A stretch of 22,259 nucleotides of DNA, from the NCBI GenBank assembly GCA_030672555.1, contig DAOVGD010000053.1, positions 1 through 22,259 on the forward strand, given 5' to 3'. This DNA comes from Desulfobacterales bacterium. GTDB taxonomy: Bacteria > Desulfobacterota > Desulfobacteria > Desulfobacterales > C00003106. The notes beneath the pieces are model-generated. The model was not told where the DNA came from and did not search any database. It worked only from the letters and a program-made list of their open reading frames with translations. Shown in pieces: positions 6,992-14,121 of the stretch (position 1 is its first letter; every line of letters begins with the position of its first letter). Made by a program: the position numbers and the translations under genes.

Positions 6992-7067
6992 ATAGGAGGC
7001 TGTCCGAGAATTTGGGCCGTTTCTCACTCTTTTGCAGTAGGATCGGAATTCTCGGACAGCCTCATAG
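6992..7067. mobile_element. 68-bp MITE-like element with 17-bp perfect inverted ends and ATAG target duplication
   Basis: GAGGCTGTCCGAGAATT at 6996-7012 is matched by its perfect reverse complement at 7047-7063. The element (6996-7063) is flanked by ATAG on both sides (6992-6995 and 7064-7067), which looks like a target-site duplication. It has no coding capacity. Read on the minus strand, its first 55 bp match the element at 22124-22178 with only two differences, in the same orientation relative to the adjacent gene. It sits between the serC ribosome binding site and the serC/serA divergent promoter region, so serC mRNA that starts upstream would carry a strong hairpin close to its ribosome binding site. 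The ends resemble those of IS5- or IS1182-like insertion sequences, but I cannot assign a parent. Confidence 0.85.
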
Positions 7068-7174
7068 TACTTTCTGCCATTTTATTAACATGCTAACGCA
7101 ACGATTTTTCGGCAAAAAAAAGTTACTACTACAAAGAAAGATGACGCGTCAAGGAAAAATTGACCCGTTTGCAC

Positions 7175-7204
7175 TTGACAATTTATTCATTTTAAAAGTA
7201 CAAA
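7175..7204 (+). promoter_or_regulatory. Possible sigma70-type promoter of serA
   Basis: TTGACA (7175-7180) is a perfect -35 hexamer, followed after 18 bp by TACAAA (7199-7204), a 4/6 -10 match, in an AT-rich stretch 60 bp upstream of the serA start. The rest of the serC-serA gap (7068-7264) shows no riboswitch-like fold that I recognise. Confidence 0.4.
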
Positions 7205-7264
7205 GTTTAGGTTATAAATACTATGCCTTAGTCAAAGTGATTCATAATGGGAGGAATACTTATA

Positions 7265-8845
7265 ATGAAGGTACTGGTCAGTGACAATTTGGCAGATATC
7301 GGCATTGAAATGTTTCAGGAGGCCGACGGAATTGATGTGGATGTCAATGTCGGTCTTCCTCCGGAAGATTTAAAAAAAATTATAAAAGATTATGATGCCT
7401 TAGTCATTCGGAGCGCCACCAAGGTCACAAAAGAGATAATTGAGGCGGCCACTAAGCTAAAGGTGATTGGGCGTGCCGGTATCGGTCTGGATAATGTGGA
7501 CATTCCCACGGCGACAAAAAACGGCGTGGTTGTAATGAACACACCGGAAGGGAATGTGATTACCGCCGCAGAGCATACGATAGCGCTCATGCTCTCCCTC
7601 TCAAGGAATATTCCACAGGGAACATCCTCCTTAAAAGCAGGCCTTTGGGAGAAGAAAAAACTCAGGGGGAGAGAAATCTTCAATAAGACTCTCGGCATAA
7701 TCGGCTTTGGACGGATAGGGAGCATCGTTGCAAACCGGGCAAAAGGACTCAAGATGAAGGTTATCGTTCATGATCCTTATGCCAATAAGGAAGTCCTGGA
7801 CAAAGCAGGCGTGGAATCGGTATCCATAGAAGAGCTTTTCAAGAGGTCCGATTATATTACCGTCCATGTCCCCAAGATGGAAAGCACTATGGGACTTGTG
7901 AATAAGTCTGCATTTGATCAGATGAAAAATGGGGTAATGTTCATCCATTGCGCACGGGGGGGAATAGTGAACGAAGCGGCCCTCCTTGAGGCATTAAAAT
8001 CCGGCAAGGTGGCCGGAGCAGCTCTCGATGTGTTTGAAACAGAACCTCCGGGCAAATCTCCCCTCTTTGAATTAGACAACGTTATAGCGACCCCCCACCT
8101 GGGGGCCTCAACCACTGAGGCACAGGTCAATGTAGCGGTATCCGTGGCCAAGCAGATTATCGACTATCTCCAAAACGGAACCGTTATTAATGCGGTGAAT
8201 GTACCATCGGTCACAGGAGAACTGCTTGACATGTTAAATCCCTACCTTGTTCTGGCCGAGCGCATGGGGAGCCTCCAATATCAGCTTGCGGAAGGCGCTG
8301 TTAATGAGGTAAAAATCGAGTATATAGGAGACTTTTCCGGTGTTGATATGTCTCCTGTCACCATAGCGGCCCTGAAAGGATTCTTAACCCCTATTTTGAA
8401 AGACGCTGTTAACTTTGTCAATGCACCGGCAATAGCCAAAGAGCGCGGCATTAAGGTGGTGGAATCCAGGAGCACCGAGGTTGAAGATTATGCCAATCTG
8501 ATCACCATGCAAGCAAAAGCCGCTGATGGGACCAACACCATTTCCGGCGCTCTGTTTGGGAAAAACGATCCAAGAATTGTCCGTATCAATACCTCTCGTC
8601 TCGACTTGGTGCCGGAGGGGCATATTTTATCCGTAAACAATGAAGACAAACCAGGAGCGATCGGGAGTATCGCAATGGTATTAGGAAAACACGGCATCAA
8701 CATTGCCCGCATGCATGTGGGACAGGATGCGGACGGAGGCCGCAATGTAATCTTTCTTGTGACAGACACCTCTGCATCAAACAAGGTACTTCAGGAGCTT
8801 CAATCTCTTCCATTGGTCAAATCAGTCAAACAATTGGAGCTGTAG
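7265..8845 (+). CDS. serA: D-3-phosphoglycerate dehydrogenase
   Basis: First enzyme of serine synthesis: NAD-dependent oxidation of 3-phosphoglycerate to 3-phosphohydroxypyruvate. It is 526 residues, the long (B. subtilis-like) form. The nucleotide-binding motif GIIGFGRIGS is at 144-153. The catalytic residues are R231 in CARGGIVNE, E260 in FETEPPG and H278 in TPHLGAST. An intervening domain (about 315-450) precedes a C-terminal ACT domain (about 452-526; ILSVNNEDKPGAIG and HGINIARMHVG), which in the family mediates serine feedback inhibition. The start is set at ATG 7265, about 10 bp after GGGAGG; the upstream ATG at 7247 overlaps that ribosome binding site. It is divergent from serC, whose product takes the next step. 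Confidence 0.96.
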   Translation: MKVLVSDNLADIGIEMFQEADGIDVDVNVGLPPEDLKKIIKDYDALVIRSATKVTKEIIEAATKLKVIGRAGIGLDNVDIPTATKNGVVVMNTPEGNVITAAEHTIALMLSLSRNIPQGTSSLKAGLWEKKKLRGREIFNKTLGIIGFGRIGSIVANRAKGLKMKVIVHDPYANKEVLDKAGVESVSIEELFKRSDYITVHVPKMESTMGLVNKSAFDQMKNGVMFIHCARGGIVNEAALLEALKSGKVAGAALDVFETEPPGKSPLFELDNVIATPHLGASTTEAQVNVAVSVAKQIIDYLQNGTVINAVNVPSVTGELLDMLNPYLVLAERMGSLQYQLAEGAVNEVKIEYIGDFSGVDMSPVTIAALKGFLTPILKDAVNFVNAPAIAKERGIKVVESRSTEVEDYANLITMQAKAADGTNTISGALFGKNDPRIVRINTSRLDLVPEGHILSVNNEDKPGAIGSIAMVLGKHGINIARMHVGQDADGGRNVIFLVTDTSASNKVLQELQSLPLVKSVKQLEL

Positions 8846-8908
8846 AAGAAGACATATCCAAAATTATTTTTTCTATGAACGATAAACTGCTTATATATGG
8901 AGGCAATT

Positions 8909-9301
8909 GTGGCAAAAGAAGAAAAGGGATTTGTCATTAAGGACAAACGCATTTTTTCGCAAGAACCAGGCGGCGCCGAACAACAAGGAGAACAAAGACC
9001 AAGCGAACAGGTATCAAGAGAAAAAAAGGAACCTGAAGAAGAGGCCAAGGCTCAACTCCCGGAAGTAACTTTCTCCACGTTTATCTTATCTTTGAGTTCG
9101 TCAGCCCTTCTCCATCTCGGAGAAATACCGGATCCGGGTACAGGAGCCCAAAAAGAAGATCTCCCTTTGGCAAAACAGACCATAAATATTTTGGGAATGC
9201 TTGATGAAAAGACCAAGGGAAATTTGACTTCAGACGAAAAAAATTTCCTGAGCAATATCCTCTATGATCTCAGGATGCGTTATATCGCAAAGAAAAAATG
9301 A
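8909..9301 (+). CDS. DUF1844 family protein (GTG start)
   Basis: A 130-residue protein. The first half (VAKEEKGFVIKDKRIFSQEP onward) is highly charged and low complexity. The second half contains the DUF1844 core: LPEVTFSTFILSLSSSALLHLGEIPDP, then AKQTINILGMLDEKTKGNLT, EKNFLSNILYDLRMRY. Function is unknown; the family is widespread in Desulfobacterota and Acidobacteriota-type genomes. The start is taken as GTG 8909, with GGAGG five bases upstream; the ATG at 8897 overlaps that site and is unlikely. The gene follows serA by 63 bp and precedes htrA by 28 bp on the same strand, so it is probably co-transcribed with both. Confidence 0.83.
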   Translation: MAKEEKGFVIKDKRIFSQEPGGAEQQGEQRPSEQVSREKKEPEEEAKAQLPEVTFSTFILSLSSSALLHLGEIPDPGTGAQKEDLPLAKQTINILGMLDEKTKGNLTSDEKNFLSNILYDLRMRYIAKKK

Positions 9302-9329
9302 TGATTTCGTAAAACCAGGGAGAACACAC

Positions 9330-10781
9330 ATGATCATGGTTAAAAACCGAAAACACCCTCTAATGAGAACTTTATTATTCTTTACTGCAATTTCCCTTGT
9401 CGCTATTGCCGGGGCAGGGATTGCAAAAAAATCAGAGGCTGCCCCCAACCCTGCTACTGTCATGATTCCGGCCAATTTCTCTGAGCTGGCAAAAACGACC
9501 AGCCCGGCAGTGGTAAATATACGAACAGTGAAAACCGTTAAAGGTGGAGGAAGGGTATTTAAACATTTTCAGGGACCATTTGGAAAGGACGATCCGCTTA
9601 AAGACTTTTTTGAAAAATTTTTTGGAGAGATTCCTGAACATGATTATAAACAACGAAGCCTTGGTTCAGGATTTGTCGTAGATAAGGAAGGATTTATCGT
9701 CACCAACAATCATGTAATTGAAGGCGCTGACAAGATCAGAGTAAAACTGGCAAACGGCAAGGAATTTGATGCCGAGTTTTTCGGAAGAGATCCAAAAACA
9801 GATATTGCATTGATCAAGATAAAAACAAAAAATGGTCTCCCGACCGTTACATTTGGAGACTCTGACGCCCTTGCTGTAGGGGATTGGGTCTTGGCGATAG
9901 GGAGTCCTTTTGGTTTGGAACATACGGTGACCGCTGGAATTGTAAGCGCCAAGGGGCGTGTTATCGGCTCCGGGCCTTATGATGACTTTATTCAAACCGA
10001 TGCCTCTATTAACCCTGGAAACAGCGGCGGTCCGTTGATCGATATGGAGGGAAAGGTCGTTGGTATCAACACGGCGATCGTTGCCGGGGGGCAAGGAATC
10101 GGTTTTGCCATCCCGATTAATATGGCCCGAAATATAATAAAACAACTAAAAGAACACGGTCATGTCACTCGCGGATGGCTCGGTGTCAGTATCCAGGACC
10201 TGACCCCTGAGTTGGCTGAATATTACGGAGTAAAAGACGGCAAGGGAGCACTGGTCGGCGAGGTGTTCAAAGGAGACCCGGCCGACAAGGCAGGGATCAA
10301 GCCCAAAGATATCATTGTAGAAATAAATGAAAAAAAGATAAATGACAGCAGAGACCTGAGCCGTTTGATTGCTGAAGTTGCGGTCGGCAAAAGGATAAAG
10401 ATAAAAATAATCCGAAATGGCAAGGAAAAAATCGTTTATCCAGTTATCACAAAACGCACTGAAGACAAAGAACAAATCGCCATGAAAGAACCAGGCATTG
10501 AAAGCGATTTTGGAATAACAGTCAGTGATATTACACCGGAGGTTGCGGATCACTACGGCATTGAGGATACCCAAGGGATCGTTATAGTAAAAATTGACCC
10601 GGACAGTAAGGGGGCAGAGTCTGGTCTGAGAACCGGGGATATTATCAAGGAGATCAACAGAAAATCCGTCCGTAATGTCAAGGAGTACAAGAAAAGGCTC
10701 AAGGAGCTGAAAAATGAAAAAAAATTGCGGCTCCTGGTAAGAAGAAAAGCGATTTTCATGATCATAGCGCTTGAGAAATAG
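9330..10781 (+). CDS. DegP/HtrA-type periplasmic serine protease with two PDZ domains
   Basis: Envelope quality-control protease/chaperone, 483 residues. The N-terminus MIMVKNRKHPLMRT followed by the hydrophobic stretch LLFFTAISLVAIAGAGIA (about 15-32) is a signal peptide or membrane anchor. The trypsin-like domain carries the triad H128 (NNHVIEGADK), D158 (PKTDIALIK) and S232 (INPGNSGGPL). PDZ1 spans about 275-365 (GWLGVSIQDLTPELAEYYG) and PDZ2 about 395-480 (DFGITVSDITPEVADHYG), the Do-family layout of DegP/DegQ/MucD. The start is set at ATG 9330, seven bases after GGGAG; a frame reaching 9264 would overlap the DUF1844 gene and lacks a ribosome binding site. ispE begins 5 bp after its stop, so the two are probably co-transcribed. 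Which of degP, degQ or mucD it corresponds to cannot be decided. Confidence 0.94.
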   Translation: MIMVKNRKHPLMRTLLFFTAISLVAIAGAGIAKKSEAAPNPATVMIPANFSELAKTTSPAVVNIRTVKTVKGGGRVFKHFQGPFGKDDPLKDFFEKFFGEIPEHDYKQRSLGSGFVVDKEGFIVTNNHVIEGADKIRVKLANGKEFDAEFFGRDPKTDIALIKIKTKNGLPTVTFGDSDALAVGDWVLAIGSPFGLEHTVTAGIVSAKGRVIGSGPYDDFIQTDASINPGNSGGPLIDMEGKVVGINTAIVAGGQGIGFAIPINMARNIIKQLKEHGHVTRGWLGVSIQDLTPELAEYYGVKDGKGALVGEVFKGDPADKAGIKPKDIIVEINEKKINDSRDLSRLIAEVAVGKRIKIKIIRNGKEKIVYPVITKRTEDKEQIAMKEPGIESDFGITVSDITPEVADHYGIEDTQGIVIVKIDPDSKGAESGLRTGDIIKEINRKSVRNVKEYKKRLKELKNEKKLRLLVRRKAIFMIIALEK

Positions 10782-10786
10782 AATAA

Positions 10787-11623
10787 ATGCTGGTCATAAA
10801 ATCCCCGGCAAAAATAAATCTTTTCCTAAAGGTGCTTCGCAGGCGGGAAGATGGGTATCATGACATTGTGTCTATCATGTGCCCTGTGGGGCTTTTTGAC
10901 AATATAACACTTTCGTTTGATGTTCCCACAATAACGGTACAATGCCCTGACCCACGAGTCCCTGAAGATTCATCGAATCTTGCTTACAAGGCTGCTGATC
11001 TCTTTATGAAGAGATGCGGAGTATCTGATGGAGTAAGGATCACCATTGACAAGGTCATTCCGGTTGCCGCCGGACTGGGCGGCGGAAGCAGTAATGCCGC
11101 CTCTGTACTGATGGCCTTGAACCGGCACTATCAGAATTTCTTTGCTAAAGAGACTCTTATGTCTATGGCCCGCGAAATAGGAGCTGATATCCCTTTTTTT
11201 ATTCTCCAGTCTCCGGCCAAGGCCACCGGTATAGGAGATAGACTTACGCCACTGAACGGCCTACCCCCTTTTTGGGTTGTATTAATCTATCCAGGCATTG
11301 AGGTCTCCACAGCATATGTATATGAAAATTTAAAGTTGACAAAAAGTGAAATAAATTATAAAGTTGCTACTCTTATAAGAACTTTTTTCGGCCTTAAACA
11401 GCTTTTGCATAATGATTTAGAGCAAGTAACCCTTCAAAAACATCCGGAATTGGAAGACATAAAAAGGGTTCTTATCGAATCTGGGGCTGAGGGTGCCCTT
11501 ATGTCCGGTAGTGGGTCAACAATTTTTGGCATATTCGACACTCTTGATAAAGCCCGGGCAGCTTATAGATCTATCAGTACAAAAGGGGAATGGGATCTGT
11601 TTTTGGCTGAGCCACTACTGTAG
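10787..11623 (+). CDS. ispE: 4-diphosphocytidyl-2-C-methyl-D-erythritol kinase
   Basis: GHMP-family kinase of the MEP (non-mevalonate) isoprenoid pathway that phosphorylates CDP-ME with ATP. It is 278 residues, normal for the family. The N-terminal SPAKINLFLKVLRRREDGYH carries the conserved lysine K9; the ATP-binding glycine-rich motif PVAAGLGGGSSNAAS is at 92-106; D134 in IGADIPFF is the likely catalytic aspartate; the C-terminal GHMP motif is GALMSGSGSTIFG. It lies 5 bp after htrA and just upstream of tRNA-Gln and prs, an order conserved in Geobacter-like genomes. The ribosome binding site before ATG 10787 is weak, consistent with coupling to htrA. Confidence 0.95.
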   Translation: MLVIKSPAKINLFLKVLRRREDGYHDIVSIMCPVGLFDNITLSFDVPTITVQCPDPRVPEDSSNLAYKAADLFMKRCGVSDGVRITIDKVIPVAAGLGGGSSNAASVLMALNRHYQNFFAKETLMSMAREIGADIPFFILQSPAKATGIGDRLTPLNGLPPFWVVLIYPGIEVSTAYVYENLKLTKSEINYKVATLIRTFFGLKQLLHNDLEQVTLQKHPELEDIKRVLIESGAEGALMSGSGSTIFGIFDTLDKARAAYRSISTKGEWDLFLAEPLL

Positions 11624-11635
11624 GGCCCAATACGT

Positions 11636-11710
11636 TGGGGTGTCGTCAAGTGGTAAGACACAGGACTTTGGTTCCTGCATTCGGAGGTTCGAATCCTCCC
11701 ACCCCAGCCA
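11636..11710 (+). tRNA. tRNA-Gln (anticodon TTG)
   Basis: The sequence folds as a complete tRNA. The acceptor TGGGGTG (11636-11642) pairs with CACCCCA (11700-11706). There is a D-arm with GTC/GAC, an anticodon stem CAGGA/TCCTG around the loop CTTTGGT (anticodon TTG, glutamine), and a T-arm GGAGG-TTCGAAT-CCTCC. The discriminator is G11707 and CCA is encoded at 11708-11710. It lies 12 bp after ispE and 92 bp before prs. Confidence 0.97.
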
Positions 11711-11713
11711 GTA

Positions 11714-11746
11714 AATTGACGATTTTCGATTGAAGATTGATTGTTG
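11714..11746. repeat. Single GATTGACGATT-type repeat copy
   Basis: ATTGACGATTTTCGATTGAA followed by GATTGATTGTTG resembles the units at 4174-4266. It follows the tRNA-Gln CCA end by a few bases. The remaining 11747-11802 up to prs shows no clear promoter; a GGGGA lies 13 bp before the prs ATG. Confidence 0.6.
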
Positions 11747-11802
11747 TTGCATGTAAGATCAAGGCCGTTATAGGAATTTTATTCGGGGATTAGAAACGCA
11801 CT

Positions 11803-12741
11803 ATGTACGAATTTATACTATTTACGGGAAACTCTAACCTAACACTGGCCGATGAGGTATGCGAATACCTCAATATCTCCTTGGGTAACGCGAAGGTCAC
11901 CACTTTTAGTGACGGCGAGATCCAGATTGAAATCCAGGAAAATATACGTGGAAAAGATGTCTTTATAATGCAATCGACCTGTCAACCGGTCAATGATCTT
12001 CTGGTTGAGTTGTTGTTAATGATAGATGCATGCAGACGCTCTTCTGCTATGCGCATAACCGTGGTGGTTCCTTATTACGGTTACGCGCGCCAAGATAAAA
12101 AAGTAGCGCCAAGGGTTCCGATCAGCGCCAAGCTGGTCGCCAATCTTATTACCATGGCAGGCGCCAATCGTATCATCACAATCGACCTTCATGCCGGTCA
12201 GATACAGGGTTTTTTTGATATTCCGGTTGATAACATCTTTGCGGCGCCCGTGCTTTTGAATTACATCAAAGAGAATCTGAAAGACGATATTATTATTGTA
12301 TCTCCTGACGCAGGGGGTGTCGAACGCGCACGGGCCTTTGCCAAGAGGCTCCATGCAGGGCTTGCCATTATAGACAAACGTCGTGAGGCGCCCAATATTG
12401 CAAAGGCAATGAATGTAATCGGTGACGTAAAGGGGAAAAGGGTGATCATCTTAGATGACATGATCGATACAGCCGGGACCCTGATGCAGGCCGCCGAAGC
12501 GCTCACACAGCAAGGGGTTAAGGAGGTACACGCATGCTGTGCGCATGCTGTTTTGTCCGGACCGGCTATTAAACGTATCTGTGATTCCCCTCTTAAAAGT
12601 GTGGTGGTTACTAATACGATTCCACTGAATGAGAAATCAAAAACATGCGAAAAAATCCGTGTGCTGTCCGTAGCAGAACTTTTAGGAGAAACGATAATAA
12701 GGAGTCATACGGGAAGATCAGTAAGTTCACTCTTTGTCTAG
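11803..12741 (+). CDS. prs: Ribose-phosphate pyrophosphokinase (PRPP synthetase)
   Basis: Makes PRPP from ribose 5-phosphate and ATP, feeding purine, pyrimidine, histidine, tryptophan and NAD synthesis. It is 312 residues, typical of class I enzymes. FSDGEIQIEIQENIRGKDVF is near 35-54; the ATP-binding YARQDKK is at 94-100; the metal-binding DLHAGQIQGFF is at 128-138 (H130); the flexible-loop DKRREAPN is at 191-198; and the PRPP-binding VIILDDMIDTAGT is at 214-226. It is between tRNA-Gln and rplY, a conserved neighbourhood. The ribosome binding site is poor, but the N-terminus aligns with known Prs proteins. Confidence 0.96.
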   Translation: MYEFILFTGNSNLTLADEVCEYLNISLGNAKVTTFSDGEIQIEIQENIRGKDVFIMQSTCQPVNDLLVELLLMIDACRRSSAMRITVVVPYYGYARQDKKVAPRVPISAKLVANLITMAGANRIITIDLHAGQIQGFFDIPVDNIFAAPVLLNYIKENLKDDIIIVSPDAGGVERARAFAKRLHAGLAIIDKRREAPNIAKAMNVIGDVKGKRVIILDDMIDTAGTLMQAAEALTQQGVKEVHACCAHAVLSGPAIKRICDSPLKSVVVTNTIPLNEKSKTCEKIRVLSVAELLGETIIRSHTGRSVSSLFV

Positions 12742-12772
12742 AATTTAGGGATTTAGGAATTGGAAAAATTAG
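12742..12772. repeat. Short GGATTTAGGAATT-type degenerate repeat
   Basis: AATTTAGGGATTTAGGAATT then GGAAAAATTAGGA immediately after the prs stop is a small run of ATTTAGG-like units, similar in style to the other intergenic repeats. It is short, so it could be chance. Confidence 0.4.
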
Positions 12773-12806
12773 GAAAGAAATTTAAAAGATACGGGGAGGA
12801 ATATTT

Positions 12807-13466
12807 TTGGAAACCTTTGAATTAAACACATCACATCGAACTACAACCGGAAAGAACGTGGCACGGAGCCTGAGAAGAGAGGGGATGATTCCGGCGATAT
12901 TGTACGGCCCCAACACTGAAGCGGTTTCACTTGCAGTGTCTGTCCGGGAGTTGAAAAAAATATTATCGAGTTTTAGTGAAAATGTGATTTTAAAGTTGGT
13001 TGTTGATGATGATAAAAACAGCGCCAAAATGGCTATGGTGAAAGAACTGCAGACGGTCCCGGTTACGCAGGACTATCTGCATGTAGACTTTTATGAAATT
13101 ACTATGGACAAAGCAATAAAGGTGGAAGTACCCGTTGTTGTGACCGGCAATGCCAAAGGAGCTGAAGAAGGCGGACTTGTACAGCTTATCCGCAATGAGC
13201 TGGAGGTATTGTGTCTTCCGCTCGATATACCTGAAGCGATTAAGATTGATGTCACCAATCTTGACATCGGTGATTCAGTACACGTTGAGGACATTCCGGT
13301 TAGCGAAAAGGTCACGTTGATAGCTGATACCAATTTCACTGTTGTGACGATTCTTGCTCCTACTGTAGAAGAAGAAGTTGAAGAAGCTGAAGAAGGTATA
13401 GAAGAAGAAGCTGCACCAGAGGGAGAAGCAGCAGCCCCTGAAGAGAGTACTGAAGAAGCGGGATAA
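12807..13466 (+). CDS. rplY: Large ribosomal subunit protein bL25, CTC/TL5 form
   Basis: Binds 5S rRNA in the large subunit. It is 219 residues. The N-terminal L25 domain (about 1-92) contains TTGKNVARSLRREGMIPAIL and YGPNTEAV; the C-terminal TL5/CTC beta domain (about 95-185) contains HVDFYEITMDKAIKVEVPV, LDIGDSVHVEDIPV and TVVTILAPT. An acidic low-complexity tail (about 186-219; runs of Glu, Ala, Pro) ends the protein, as in many CTC homologs. The start is TTG 12807, supported by GGGGAGGA with a 7-base spacer and by the alignment of METFELNTSHRTTTG with the family N-terminus. It is between prs and pth, as in other deltaproteobacteria. Confidence 0.95.
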   Translation: METFELNTSHRTTTGKNVARSLRREGMIPAILYGPNTEAVSLAVSVRELKKILSSFSENVILKLVVDDDKNSAKMAMVKELQTVPVTQDYLHVDFYEITMDKAIKVEVPVVVTGNAKGAEEGGLVQLIRNELEVLCLPLDIPEAIKIDVTNLDIGDSVHVEDIPVSEKVTLIADTNFTVVTILAPTVEEEVEEAEEGIEEEAAPEGEAAAPEESTEEAG

Positions 13467-13509
13467 CCATAATGGGTATCAGGTAGTTTTGAGACCTAAA
13501 AAGGGTGAT

Positions 13510-13538
13510 GTCCGTTGACAGTGGTCCGTTGTCCGTTG
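13510..13538. repeat. Three GTCCGTTG units
   Basis: GTCCGTTG occurs at 13510-13517, 13524-13531 and 13531-13538 in the 88-bp gap before pth. It resembles the (TGTCCGT)n-type dispersed repeats of environmental anaerobe genomes and is unrelated in sequence to the other repeats in this window. Confidence 0.7.
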
Positions 13539-13554
13539 CTGAAAATGAGTGATA

Positions 13555-14103
13555 ATGCATCTTATCGTGGGGCTGGGAAATCCAGGTAGACAATATTATT
13601 ATACGAGACACAATATTGGTTTTAGAGTTATAGATCGGCTGTCGGAGATTTATGGGATACCGCTCAACAAAGAGAAATTTAACGCTGTATATGGGAAAGG
13701 TTTTATTCGTGAGATACCCGTTATTCTGGCAAAGCCGATGGCCTATATGAATATAAGCGGCCCGCCCACACGGCAAATAGCCGGGTATTTCAAGATAGAT
13801 GTGACTGATGTGTTAGTAGTACATGATGATATAGACTTACCGTTTGGCAAAATCAAAATTAAAAAGAAAGGAGGTCATGCAGGACATAAGGGTGTACGGT
13901 CTTTAATAGAGACTTTTGGAAGCGGGTCTTTTTCCCGCATCAGAATCGGGATCGGGCGACCTGACAACAGGGAAGAAGTAACCGATTATGTGTTGGGAAG
14001 GTTTGATCCCCAACAGCAAGCTGTAGTGGAGGAGGTGGTTTCCAGGGCACAAGAAGCGGTTGAAACCATCATATTGAACAAGAAAATTGATGACATAAAC
14101 TAA
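13555..14103 (+). CDS. pth: Peptidyl-tRNA hydrolase
   Basis: Releases tRNA from prematurely dropped peptidyl-tRNA in the cytoplasm. It is 182 residues from ATG 13555 (MHLIVGLGNPGRQY). The conserved features are GLGNPG at 6-11, the catalytic histidine H19 in TRHNIGF, KPMAYMNISG, VVHDDIDLPFGKIK with the catalytic-site aspartate, and GGHAGHKGVRSL. A GTG two codons earlier (13549) is an alternative start; neither has a strong ribosome binding site. hppA follows by 18 bp. Confidence 0.95.
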   Translation: MHLIVGLGNPGRQYYYTRHNIGFRVIDRLSEIYGIPLNKEKFNAVYGKGFIREIPVILAKPMAYMNISGPPTRQIAGYFKIDVTDVLVVHDDIDLPFGKIKIKKKGGHAGHKGVRSLIETFGSGSFSRIRIGIGRPDNREEVTDYVLGRFDPQQQAVVEEVVSRAQEAVETIILNKKIDDIN

Positions 14104-14121
14104 ATTTGGGGAGGAAAGAAT

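Noticed and set aside
7068..7264. Riboswitch or leader-peptide control of serA
   Set aside because: I see no serine-rich leader peptide or recognisable riboswitch core; only a possible promoter is reported.
9666..10574. Two open frames antisense to htrA (159 and 142 codons)
   Set aside because: They overlap the protease domain with intact triad on the other strand, have no ribosome binding site and no family resemblance.
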